This document shows, piece by piece, positions 8,779 through 16,304 of a DNA stretch of 27,462 bases (position 1 is the first letter of the stretch; the number at the start of each line of letters is the position of its first letter). The translations under genes and the position numbers were made by a program. The DNA lies in assembly GCA_947478975.1 (NCBI GenBank), contig CANJYI010000004.1, positions 1 to 27,462 of the forward strand. The letters run 5' to 3'. The DNA is from Chthoniobacteraceae bacterium. Its GTDB lineage: Bacteria; Verrucomicrobiota; Verrucomicrobiia; Chthoniobacterales; Chthoniobacteraceae. Below the pieces are notes generated by a model, which was given only the letters and a program-made list of their open reading frames with translations, was not told where the DNA came from and did no database searches.

Positions 8779-10311
8779 ATGCCAACAATCTTGATCGCCG
8801 AATGCAAACAGGAGGTCTCCACCTTCAATCCGCAGCCCAGTGGGTACGCGGATTTTGGGATCCGCAAGGGAGGGGAACTGTTCGACTACCACCGGGGCAT
8901 CCGCAACGAGATCGGCGGAGCCCTCAGCGTGTTCGACAACACCCCCGGGGTCACACCGGTTCCGGCCTACAGCGCCTTTTTCATCACCTCCGGCGGTCCG
9001 CTGGAAACAACTGCCTGGGAACGGATCGCCACGGAATTTCTGGATGCGGTCCGCGCCGCGCCCCCGGTGGACGGCGTTTATTTTTGCATGCACGGAGCGA
9101 TGGCCACCCCGGAGGAGTTCGACCCGGAAGGCTGGCTACTCGCGGAAACGCGCAAGATCCTTGGCGAGGAGGTGCCCATCGTGGTGTCGCTGGACCTGCA
9201 CGGGATCCTGACGGACCGAATGCTGTTGCACAGCGACGCGATCGTCGCCTACCACACCTACCCGCACGTGGATTTCTTTCAAACGGGTGAAAGGGCGGCC
9301 CGGCTGCTGCTGCGTATTGTCGCCGGAGAGGTGCACCCGGTCACCGCCAAGGTGGCCATCCCCGCCCTTGTGCGCGGTGACGAACTCATCACCGCAACGG
9401 GCCTCTTTGGCGAAAGCATCCGCCTCGCGCAGAAAGCCGAGAACGGCGGGCGCGGATTGTCGGCGGGGATGTTCATCGGCAACCCCTTCACCGACGTGCC
9501 GGCGCTCCAGAGCTACAGCTTTGCCGTCACCGACAACGACCCTGAACTGGCACGGCGGGAGGCCCTTCAAATCGCGGAGAGTTTCTGGGCGAACCACACC
9601 AAAATGCGGGTGCCGCTCGCAAGCCTCGAGCAGATGGCCTCGCTGGTTTTGCTGCCCCACTCCGGCACAGTAGCGATCGTGGATGCGGCGGACGCCACCA
9701 GTTCGGGCGCCTCCGGCGACAGCAACGCCGTGGCGCGTGCGCTGCTGGAGGCCGGTTATACGGGCCGGACGCTGGTGCCGATCGTCGACGCGCCCGCGGT
9801 GCGCCGCGCGCTTGCCGCCGGAATCGGCGCAACGCTCGACACGCCGTTGGGTGGCACGCTGGATCCGCGCCGGTTCACGCCGCTCGAGGTCCGCGCCAAG
9901 GTACGCCTCCTGGCGGAGGGACGCTTCAGCAGCGAGTCCTTTGGCGAGGTTTGGGACGCCGGCCCGACCGCGGTGCTTGAGGCGGGTCACTTCACCTTTG
10001 TCGTGAGCAGCCGCCCCGTAAACCTGTACGACCGCTCCTTCTTTCTGGCACACGGCCAGAATCCACAGCGTTTTGACGCGGTCGTGGTGAAGTCCCCCCA
10101 CTGCCAGCCGCACATGTACGCGGAGTGGTGCACGCAAATGATCCACGTGGACGCGCCCGGTTCCTCCAGCGCGAACCTGCGCTCCCTCGGACACACCCGC
10201 TGCCCACGGCCCATCTTCCCGCTGGACCCCGATGTCGCATTCACTCCGGATGCCAAAATCTTCAGCCGCAAAAAGGGCGCCCCGGACACTCAGAAACCGT
10301 TCACCACGTGA
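8779..10311 (+). CDS. M81 family metallopeptidase (MlrC-like)
   Basis: A 510-residue cytoplasmic protein of the M81 family, whose best-known member is microcystinase C (MlrC), a zinc enzyme that cuts linear peptides from microcystin breakdown. The expected metal site is intact: D139-L-H141 (in LDLHGILTD) and H163 (in YHTYPHVD). The spacing of 2 and 22 residues equals that of MlrC Asp167/His169/His191 as I recall it. The C-terminal third (PQRFDAVVVKSPH and RPIFPLD) is typical of the family. Most M81 members are not toxin-degrading; here a role in cleaving a small peptide-like or amide compound is an inference from the neighbouring deacylase, transporter and hydrolases. The ATG at 8779 has a weak GAGG at 8764-8767, the only main-gene start here with an SD-like core at a plausible spacing. 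Confidence 0.9.
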   Translation: MPTILIAECKQEVSTFNPQPSGYADFGIRKGGELFDYHRGIRNEIGGALSVFDNTPGVTPVPAYSAFFITSGGPLETTAWERIATEFLDAVRAAPPVDGVYFCMHGAMATPEEFDPEGWLLAETRKILGEEVPIVVSLDLHGILTDRMLLHSDAIVAYHTYPHVDFFQTGERAARLLLRIVAGEVHPVTAKVAIPALVRGDELITATGLFGESIRLAQKAENGGRGLSAGMFIGNPFTDVPALQSYSFAVTDNDPELARREALQIAESFWANHTKMRVPLASLEQMASLVLLPHSGTVAIVDAADATSSGASGDSNAVARALLEAGYTGRTLVPIVDAPAVRRALAAGIGATLDTPLGGTLDPRRFTPLEVRAKVRLLAEGRFSSESFGEVWDAGPTAVLEAGHFTFVVSSRPVNLYDRSFFLAHGQNPQRFDAVVVKSPHCQPHMYAEWCTQMIHVDAPGSSSANLRSLGHTRCPRPIFPLDPDVAFTPDAKIFSRKKGAPDTQKPFTT

Positions 10312-10345
10312 ACTCCTCATTTTTTCACAAACCACACCCACCCCT

Positions 10346-11476
10346 ATGAAAATCACTGAAATCCGTTGCGCAGGACTGCGCGGAGCCACCCCCGAGGGCG
10401 GCTGGAGCAACGAACTCAAACCCGAGGACTGCGTGCACACGCTCATCGCCGTCCATACCGACACGGGAGCCGTCGGGCTGGGTTCCGTGTTTACAAACGA
10501 CGCGCTGGTGCGAGCTTCCCTCGCGCTGCTGGAGCCGCTCTACCGCGGCGAGAACGCGCTCGAGCCCGAACGCGTGAGCGAAAAACTTCACCAGAACATG
10601 TTCTGGCTGGGGCGCGGCGGTTCCGTCACGCACGCGATCAGCGGCATCGACATCGCCCTTTGGGATCTCCTTGGCAAGGCCACCGGCCAGCCCGTGGGCC
10701 GGCTGCTTGGCGGCCGCTACCGCGAACGGGTGCAGCCCTACGCCTCGCTGCTCATGGACGAGCCGGCGAAGTTGCGGGAGCACTTGTTGTCGGTCAAGGC
10801 GCAGGGTTTCCGCGCCTTCAAGATTGGCTGGGGTCCCTTTGGCAGGCGCAACGCCACCACCGACGAGGCCATCGTCAGGGCCGCGCGCGAGGCGGTGGGT
10901 CCCGACTCGCGGCTCATGGTCGACGCAGGCGGCAGCGACGCCTTCTGGCCCAACGGGTACAAGTGGGCGCTCAACACCGCAAAGATGCTCGCCGACTACG
11001 ACGTCCACTGGTTTGAGGAGGCGCTCTCCCCCGACGCCCTTGAGGATTACGTAAAGCTGCGGGAGCATTCGCCAGTGCCCATTTCCGGGGGCGAGGTGCT
11101 CACCCGGCGTCAGGCCTTCCAGCCCTTCCTGGAGGCACGCGCCTTCGACATCATCCAGCCCGATGTCACCAAGGTCGGCGGCATCAGCGAAGAACGCCGC
11201 ATTGCGTGGATGGCGCAGGAACACGGCGTGCAGTTTATCCCCCACGGTTGGAACACCGCCGTCGGGCTCGCGGCCGACCTTCATCTGGCCTCGGCCTTTC
11301 CAAACACCGACCTGGTCGAGTACCTGACCGGCTCCCCTTTCATCGACGAAATCACCCTCGGCGGCTGGAAGCTTGATGCGGACGGGATGCTCGCGATTCC
11401 CACAGAACCGGGCCTCGGTCTGGAACTGGATCCCGAGGCCCTCGCCAAATACACGGGCGGGGAGAAGCTGCTCTAG
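10346..11476 (+). CDS. Mandelate racemase/muconate lactonizing enzyme family protein
   Basis: A 376-residue enolase-superfamily enzyme. Metal ligands are D193 (VDAGG), E224 (FEEA) and E250 (GGEV). The general base dyad of the mandelate racemase subgroup is present as D273 (QPD) and H300 (PHGW). The spacings E224-E250-D273-H300 (26, 23, 27) equal those of mandelate racemase. On the other face, K159 lies in FKIGWG, so the motif is KxG instead of KxK. This leaves the His-Asp dyad as the obvious base and suggests a dehydratase or one-sided epimerase or cycloisomerase acting on a carboxylate. The ATG at 10346 fits the family N-terminus (MKITEI); open frame upstream to 10232 overlaps the M81 gene. 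It lies 34 bases after M81 and 19 before the M14 gene. Confidence 0.9.
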   Translation: MKITEIRCAGLRGATPEGGWSNELKPEDCVHTLIAVHTDTGAVGLGSVFTNDALVRASLALLEPLYRGENALEPERVSEKLHQNMFWLGRGGSVTHAISGIDIALWDLLGKATGQPVGRLLGGRYRERVQPYASLLMDEPAKLREHLLSVKAQGFRAFKIGWGPFGRRNATTDEAIVRAAREAVGPDSRLMVDAGGSDAFWPNGYKWALNTAKMLADYDVHWFEEALSPDALEDYVKLREHSPVPISGGEVLTRRQAFQPFLEARAFDIIQPDVTKVGGISEERRIAWMAQEHGVQFIPHGWNTAVGLAADLHLASAFPNTDLVEYLTGSPFIDEITLGGWKLDADGMLAIPTEPGLGLELDPEALAKYTGGEKLL

Positions 11477-11495
11477 GCACCCACCTGCCCCACAG

Positions 11496-12773
11496 ATGTG
11501 CGCCCCCACACTCCGACTGTTCCTCGCAATGGCCTGCGTCGGGCTCGGCTTCCCAAGCCGTGGTCTCAGCGCACCCTCGCGCCTGGAGATTGACTCAAGC
11601 TTTGAGGGCGCCTCGGTCAGCAGCGTCGAGATCGACGAAAAAACGCGCTCCATCCTGTTCACCCCGGGCGGAGATCCCTCAAGGGGCTGGCCCTGCTGGT
11701 GGTATTTCAAAATCAACGGGGTCGAACCCGGCGAGGTCATCACGCTCCACCTCAAAGGTTCCAGCGCCACGACCCCTCAACCCGGCGGTGTCATTTCGAA
11801 GCCGCTTTCCCCGGTTTGGGCCATGCCCGAGCGGGCGACGTTTTCCCACGACGGCGTCCTGTGGCAGCACTCTGAAAAAGGAGCGCGTGAAAACGACCTG
11901 ATGCATTACACGCTCCGGCCCGCGACCGGATCGGTTTACGTGGCTTGGGGACCGCCCTACACGCCGGGCTTCGCCGCCAAGGCGATCGAGGCCACCTGCA
12001 AAGACCACGCAGGGGCCAAGGCGGGCGAGCTGTGCCGCTCGGTCGGCGGCCGCCCGGTGCCGATGTGGCAGGTCTCCGAAGGGGAGCGCCCCGCGCCCAA
12101 ACGCTTTGGAATCTGGGTGCAGGCGAGGCAGCACGCCTGGGAGAGCGGTTCCAGCTGGGTGGCGCAGGGCTTTGCGGAATGGCTTTTGGGCGACTCCGAA
12201 CAGGCGAAGTGGATCCGTACCCACGCCGAAGTCTTCATCGTGCCCGTGATGGACGTCGACAACGTCGCCACCGGCAACGGGGGCAAGGACGCGCTGCCGC
12301 ACGACCACAACCGGGACTGGTCCGAGATCCCGCACTGGAACGAGACGGCGGCGGCAATGACCCGGGTCAAGAACCTGACGGCACAGTCGCGGATGGACGT
12401 CTTTCTGGACCTCCATAATCCAGGCCCGGGGGACCCGACCTTCTTTTTCCTCTCGGACCCCTCGCTGATGGGGCCCGAGGCGCAGCAGCGCAACAACCGC
12501 TTCATCGAGCTGGCCTACAAACAGATCAGCACCGCCAAGCCGTTCATTCCGATGAGCAACAAGCCCAAATACACCGGACCAAACTACCACCCCCGTTGGA
12601 AAGAGATGAGCGCCAACTGGGTGACTAAGAACGGCAATCCACACACGGTTGGCCTGTGTCTGGAAACGATCTGGAACGCCGAGGCAAGCACCACCGAAGG
12701 CTACCGCACGGTGGGCGCACGCCTCGGGTTGGCCCTTGGGGAGTACCTCAAGGAACAACAACCGCGGGACTAA
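11496..12773 (+). CDS. Exported M14 carboxypeptidase of the cytosolic-carboxypeptidase (CCP) type
   Basis: A 425-residue protein with an N-terminal signal peptide (about 1-26, ending GLSAPS). A beta-rich N-domain (about 30-150, with GWPCWWYFKINGVEPGE) is typical of CCP/AGBL-like M14 enzymes. The zinc carboxypeptidase domain then shows H213-A-W-E216 (HxxE), N-R-D-W in HDHNRDW, the third ligand H307 (DLHNP) and the catalytic Glu E390 (LCLETIW). All key residues are present. Eukaryotic relatives remove C-terminal or side-chain glutamates; the bacterial substrate is unknown. The signal peptide places this copy in the periplasm or outside. The ATG at 11496 starts the signal peptide, and the frame upstream lies in the enolase-family gene. 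It is probably the last gene of the left block. Confidence 0.87.
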   Translation: MCAPTLRLFLAMACVGLGFPSRGLSAPSRLEIDSSFEGASVSSVEIDEKTRSILFTPGGDPSRGWPCWWYFKINGVEPGEVITLHLKGSSATTPQPGGVISKPLSPVWAMPERATFSHDGVLWQHSEKGARENDLMHYTLRPATGSVYVAWGPPYTPGFAAKAIEATCKDHAGAKAGELCRSVGGRPVPMWQVSEGERPAPKRFGIWVQARQHAWESGSSWVAQGFAEWLLGDSEQAKWIRTHAEVFIVPVMDVDNVATGNGGKDALPHDHNRDWSEIPHWNETAAAMTRVKNLTAQSRMDVFLDLHNPGPGDPTFFFLSDPSLMGPEAQQRNNRFIELAYKQISTAKPFIPMSNKPKYTGPNYHPRWKEMSANWVTKNGNPHTVGLCLETIWNAEASTTEGYRTVGARLGLALGEYLKEQQPRD

Positions 12774-12906
12774 GCGGGGACCAAGTTTCAGGATCGAAAA
12801 GAACGCTGCGCAAGAGAAGTCGGAGCTTCTTCCCCTCCCTTCCCATCCCTTCCTCTCCATTGGCTTCCACCTGGCGCGCTACGGCCAGCCAGGGTAGGCC
12901 CGGGCG

Positions 12907-13629
12907 CTACCTCCCCGTTCCTCCATCAATCAACGTTGCCGCCGGCGCGGCGGGTCCTCGCTCCGCACTGTCCGCGCGGGCCCCTGCGCGGTCTGTCAGG
13001 GGGCAGAAGTTGAGCAACTCCACCTCGAGGGCGTGCTTCTTGTCCGGCTGAAGTTCAACCACGGTGACGCTCCCATAATCAATGTTGAAGTGCGCCATGT
13101 GGGCCAAGGGCATCTCCAGCAGCAGCGCCAACATCACGCGCACAATCCCCCCGTGGCACACCACCGCCACGCTCCGATGCGGATTCTCGTCCACCACCCG
13201 CTGCAAACAGGGACGCACCCGCGCCTTGAGGCACGCCGCCGTCTCCCCGTTTGGAATGCCCCCGTTGTCGAGCGTCTCCAGCCAGTCGAACGCCACGACG
13301 CCAAACTTTGCCTGAATGTCTTGCCAGCCGTAGCCGGTCCAGTCTCCGAAATCGACCTCCCGCAAATCCTCGAGCACCACCGGCTGCAGGCGCCTCGCAT
13401 TCAGCAGGGGCGAGGCCGTCTGCCGGACCCGTTGCATGGGACTCATGTAAACCGCGTCCAAGGGGCTTTCCCCAAACCAGTCGGCCAGCGCCTGGGCATG
13501 AAGATGGCCCAAGGGCGAAAGATCCATGTCGATCCGCGAGCCCCCGAAAATGCGGTGGTAGCGTTCCTCCACTTCTCCGTGGCGGATGAAATAAAGACGG
13601 GTGGGATGGTTGGGAAGGTGTGCTTTCAA
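12907..13629 (-). CDS. Histidine phosphatase family protein
   Basis: This 240-residue protein has the phosphohistidine motif R16-H17-G (FIRHGEVE), the S63-P-M-Q-R67 and T71-A segment, the proton-donor region E91 (LREVDFGDW) and H159 (VCHGG). It is thus a complete phosphoglycerate-mutase-like phosphatase; alpha-ribazole phosphatase (CobC-like) is one possibility, but there are no cobalamin genes nearby. The start is TTG at 13629; no ATG lies upstream of the RHG motif, and the first internal ATG (residue 35) would remove it. No Shine-Dalgarno sequence is visible. The C-terminal 30 residues are Ala/Arg/Gly-rich and probably disordered. It lies 82 bases downstream of the apbE-like gene on the same strand and converges with the M14 gene. 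Confidence 0.88.
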   Translation of the reverse strand: MKAHLPNHPTRLYFIRHGEVEERYHRIFGGSRIDMDLSPLGHLHAQALADWFGESPLDAVYMSPMQRVRQTASPLLNARRLQPVVLEDLREVDFGDWTGYGWQDIQAKFGVVAFDWLETLDNGGIPNGETAACLKARVRPCLQRVVDENPHRSVAVVCHGGIVRVMLALLLEMPLAHMAHFNIDYGSVTVVELQPDKKHALEVELLNFCPLTDRAGARADSAERGPAAPAATLIDGGTGR

Positions 13630-13711
13630 GGCGGGAGGTGGGTGAGGGCGGTTAGGATGAGGGCGTCTGGCGGCGGCTTCGGCAAGGGTTCATTTACACC
13701 GCCCTCCCCCG

Positions 13712-14752
13712 TCAAGGCTCGAGCGTCTTCCAGCGCGCGCTGAAATGCTCCTCCACGCGGTCCTCCGGGGCGCGCACCACGTAGGCCGCAACTCCTGGAA
13801 AGCTCTCAAGCAGCGGCAACCCCTCCACCGGCCCGAGGACCGCCACGACCTTTGAGAGCGCGTCGGCCTCAATTCCGCGGGCGGCAACGACGGTGACCAA
13901 ACTGTGGTCGGTGAGGCCGATTCCCGTCCGCGGATCCACGATATGCGAATAGCGTTTTCCCTCGATTTCCAACCGCTGATACAGGTCGCCACTGGTAGCG
14001 ACCGAACAGTTGGCAAGCCGCAGGAAACGCGGAGCCGGCGCGCCACCCGCATCCAGAGAACTCACCTCGATCCGCCAACCCGACTCCCCCGGGGGCGCCT
14101 CCCCCAGGGCCATATCCCCGCCGCCGGCAACCATCGCACGAGGGAGTCCGAGCGCGCGCAACACTTGAAGCGCCTCCTCCATGGCGTAGCCCTTGGCGAT
14201 TCCTCCGGCATCCAGCCGCATCCGAGGTTTCCGCAGCAAAGCGGTACGCGCGGCTGGATCCAATTCGATGCCCTGGTAGCCCACCCGGGCGCGGGCTTCG
14301 AGAAGCCGCTCGGGTTTGGGCAGCTCGTGCTTGCGCCGGGCCACCCTCCAAAGGTTGACCACCGGCCCCACACTGATGTCGAAGCCCCCCTTGGAAAGGG
14401 CGGCCACACGCTGCGCGAACTCCAAAACATGCCACAGTTCGGGACCCACCGCGGCCGCACGGCCGGATCCCGCCGTGTCAGAGAGTCGGCTGAGCTCCGA
14501 ATCGCTGTCATAGTCGGAAAAGACGGCGTTGAGCGCCTCGACCCTGGCGAAGGCGCGGTCCGCAGCGGCCCGGGCGGCGCCCTCATCGGGCGCGTAAAGA
14601 GTGACGCGCACGGGCAGTCCCATCTCGGCTTTCTCATAGGCGTACCGTCCGTCGGCGCCCAAGGCGGCCCCGTTCCAGAGGAAAAGACAGAGGCAAAGAA
14701 CCGTCCCAGTCAGCGACTGGGCCCGCGGCAGCTTGGAGAATAGAAGTTTCAT
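13712..14752 (-). CDS. apbE: FAD:protein FMN transferase (ApbE-like)
   Basis: This 346-residue protein has an N-terminal signal peptide (about 1-33, ending ALGADG) and no lipobox, so it should be a soluble periplasmic or cleaved form rather than the lipoprotein often seen for ApbE. Family motifs are present: GGFDISVGP near 122-130, D181-A-G-G-I-A-K187-G, GGGDMALG near 210-217, TSGDLYQR near 253-260, H270-IVDPRTG and EADALSK near 295-301. ApbE transfers FMN from FAD to Thr/Ser of flavoproteins such as NqrB/NqrC and RnfG/RnfD; no such target is in the window. The ATG at 14752 is preferred to the TTG at 14773. There is no Shine-Dalgarno sequence. Confidence 0.88.
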   Translation of the reverse strand: MKLLFSKLPRAQSLTGTVLCLCLFLWNGAALGADGRYAYEKAEMGLPVRVTLYAPDEGAARAAADRAFARVEALNAVFSDYDSDSELSRLSDTAGSGRAAAVGPELWHVLEFAQRVAALSKGGFDISVGPVVNLWRVARRKHELPKPERLLEARARVGYQGIELDPAARTALLRKPRMRLDAGGIAKGYAMEEALQVLRALGLPRAMVAGGGDMALGEAPPGESGWRIEVSSLDAGGAPAPRFLRLANCSVATSGDLYQRLEIEGKRYSHIVDPRTGIGLTDHSLVTVVAARGIEADALSKVVAVLGPVEGLPLLESFPGVAAYVVRAPEDRVEEHFSARWKTLEP

Positions 14753-14900
14753 CAGTCGGCAGGAGGCAAACAAGCGGCTTGGAGCAAAACTTTAGTTGGC
14801 GCAAAGCGCCTTCCAGCGCCATGGTTTACAATCGCCCCGAACCCCGGCCAGAAGGTTGCATCGAACAAAACCAGCCGCCAAGGGTCATATATCCTAACCC
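14753..14900. promoter_or_regulatory. Divergent intergenic region between the apbE-like and M16 genes
   Basis: This 148-base gap separates two outward-facing genes and must hold both promoters. I see a small perfect hairpin, GGCGC-AAA-GCGCC, at 14798-14810. A TATATC at 14888-14893 is a candidate -10 box for the M16 genes; it lies only 7 bases before the ATG at 14901, which would imply a nearly leaderless transcript. No convincing -35 box is seen at 16-18 bases from it. The promoter reading is tentative. Confidence 0.35.
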
Positions 14901-16295
14901 ATGAAATCCGCTGCCCTTTTATCCGCAGCCCTGAGTGTGACCTTCGGAAGTGCTGCCCACGCGGCACCCGGGTCCCGCTCCGGAGCCCCCCTTGAAGCCA
15001 GGGACACCGCCCCCCAGGCCGACGTGCGCAGCGTGCGCAAGCCCGTCGAATTTCTTGAATACAACCTTCCCAACGGACTGCACGTCATCCTGCACCAGAA
15101 CCACGCGGCGCCCGTCATCGGCACCTACGTGCTCTACCGGGTGGGCAGCAAAAACGAGCGCCCCGACCGCACCGGCTTCGCCCACTTTTTTGAGCACCTC
15201 ATGTTCGAAGGCTCGGAGTTCATCCCCCGGGGCACCATCGACAAATACATCTCCAGCGCGGGCGGCAACCTGAACGCCTCGACCTCCTTTGACCGGACGG
15301 ACTACTACTTCAACCTGCCCGCCCACCAGCTGCCCCTGGCGCTCTGGATTGAAAGCGAACGGATGCTGCATCCGCGCATCGACGAGGCAGGGGTCGAAAC
15401 CCAGCGCGCGGTCGTTAAGGAAGAGCGCCGGCGCTCCTACGACAACCAGCCCTACGGCAGCCTGTTTGAGGAGCTCTGCTCCCTCGTGTTCGAAGGCACC
15501 CCCTACCAGTGGGTTCCCATCGGCTCCTTCCAGTACATCGACAAAGCCACCATCGAGGAGTTCCGGGACTTCCACAAAACCTTCTACCGACCCGAAAACG
15601 CCACACTCGTGGTCGCAGGCGACTTCCAGATCGAAGAGACCAAAAAGCTCATCGCCGACTACTTCGCCACCATCCCCAACGACAAGCCGGTGCCGCGCCC
15701 AGAGTTCAACTGGACGCTGGATGTGCAGGGCAAGTCCAAGGACGTGGTCCGCAAAAACACGCCGCTCCCCTCGCTCATCCACGCCTGGCGCGCCCCGAGC
15801 GAAACCGAGCCGGACGCCTACCCGCTGGAAATGCTCGCCAACATTCTGGGCGACGGCCGTTCCTCGCGCCTCTACCAGAGTCTTGTGGAGAAAAAAGGGG
15901 TCGCCATGAACGTGGCACCCTACTGTTCGCTGCTCGAAAAGGCCGGCATGCTCGCCATTTCAGTCACCGGACAATCCGGCGCCACCCTCGAGGAGCTGGA
16001 CGCCGCGCTTTCAGACGAAATCAAACGCGTTGTGGCGGAAGGCGTCACCGAAGAGGAATTCCAGAAAGTGCGCACCCAGATGGAATCCCAGTTTGCCAAA
16101 AGCGGCGGCACCATGGCCGAGCGCGCCAGCACCCTCGCCCATTACTCCATGTTTTACGGAGACACCGGGCTCATCAACACGGAGCTGGAGCGGTACCTTG
16201 CCGTCAAACGGGAGGACATGCAGCGCGTCGCCAAGAAATACCTCACCGACAAGGGCCGCTTCACGCTGCGCTTCCCCCTTCCTCCCTCCAAATAA
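14901..16295 (+). CDS. M16B family zinc peptidase, catalytic subunit
   Basis: A 464-residue insulinase-like peptidase with signal peptide (about 1-21, ending GSAAHA). The inverted zinc motif is intact, H95-F-F-E98-H99, with a distal Glu ligand at E174 or E175 (VVKEERR), the expected 76 or so residues downstream. The length is usual for one subunit of the two-chain M16B peptidases, which form a clamshell heterodimer and degrade peptides, here in the periplasm. The partner subunit starts 9 bases after the stop. The ATG at 14901 begins the signal peptide. The other half of the active site, the Arg/Tyr pair, is expected on the partner. Confidence 0.93.
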   Translation: MKSAALLSAALSVTFGSAAHAAPGSRSGAPLEARDTAPQADVRSVRKPVEFLEYNLPNGLHVILHQNHAAPVIGTYVLYRVGSKNERPDRTGFAHFFEHLMFEGSEFIPRGTIDKYISSAGGNLNASTSFDRTDYYFNLPAHQLPLALWIESERMLHPRIDEAGVETQRAVVKEERRRSYDNQPYGSLFEELCSLVFEGTPYQWVPIGSFQYIDKATIEEFRDFHKTFYRPENATLVVAGDFQIEETKKLIADYFATIPNDKPVPRPEFNWTLDVQGKSKDVVRKNTPLPSLIHAWRAPSETEPDAYPLEMLANILGDGRSSRLYQSLVEKKGVAMNVAPYCSLLEKAGMLAISVTGQSGATLEELDAALSDEIKRVVAEGVTEEEFQKVRTQMESQFAKSGGTMAERASTLAHYSMFYGDTGLINTELERYLAVKREDMQRVAKKYLTDKGRFTLRFPLPPSK

Positions 16296-16304
16296 TCCCC
16301 GGTC

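Noticed and set aside
10325..11770. Long minus-strand open frame (481 codons) opposite the enolase-family gene
   Set aside because: It lies fully antisense to two well-supported genes, lacks any family motif, and is rich in Gly/Ala/Val/Arg, as expected from an antisense shadow in high-GC DNA.
12774..12906. Gap between the convergent M14 and histidine phosphatase genes
   Set aside because: It contains a pyrimidine-rich stretch and a weak CTGGC/GCCAG pairing but no convincing terminator or gene.
14917..14927. TTATCCGCAG near the start of the M16 gene, complementary to the core of the hairpin repeat
   Set aside because: Only about 10 bases match, they lie inside the coding sequence of the signal peptide, and no hairpin arms flank them.
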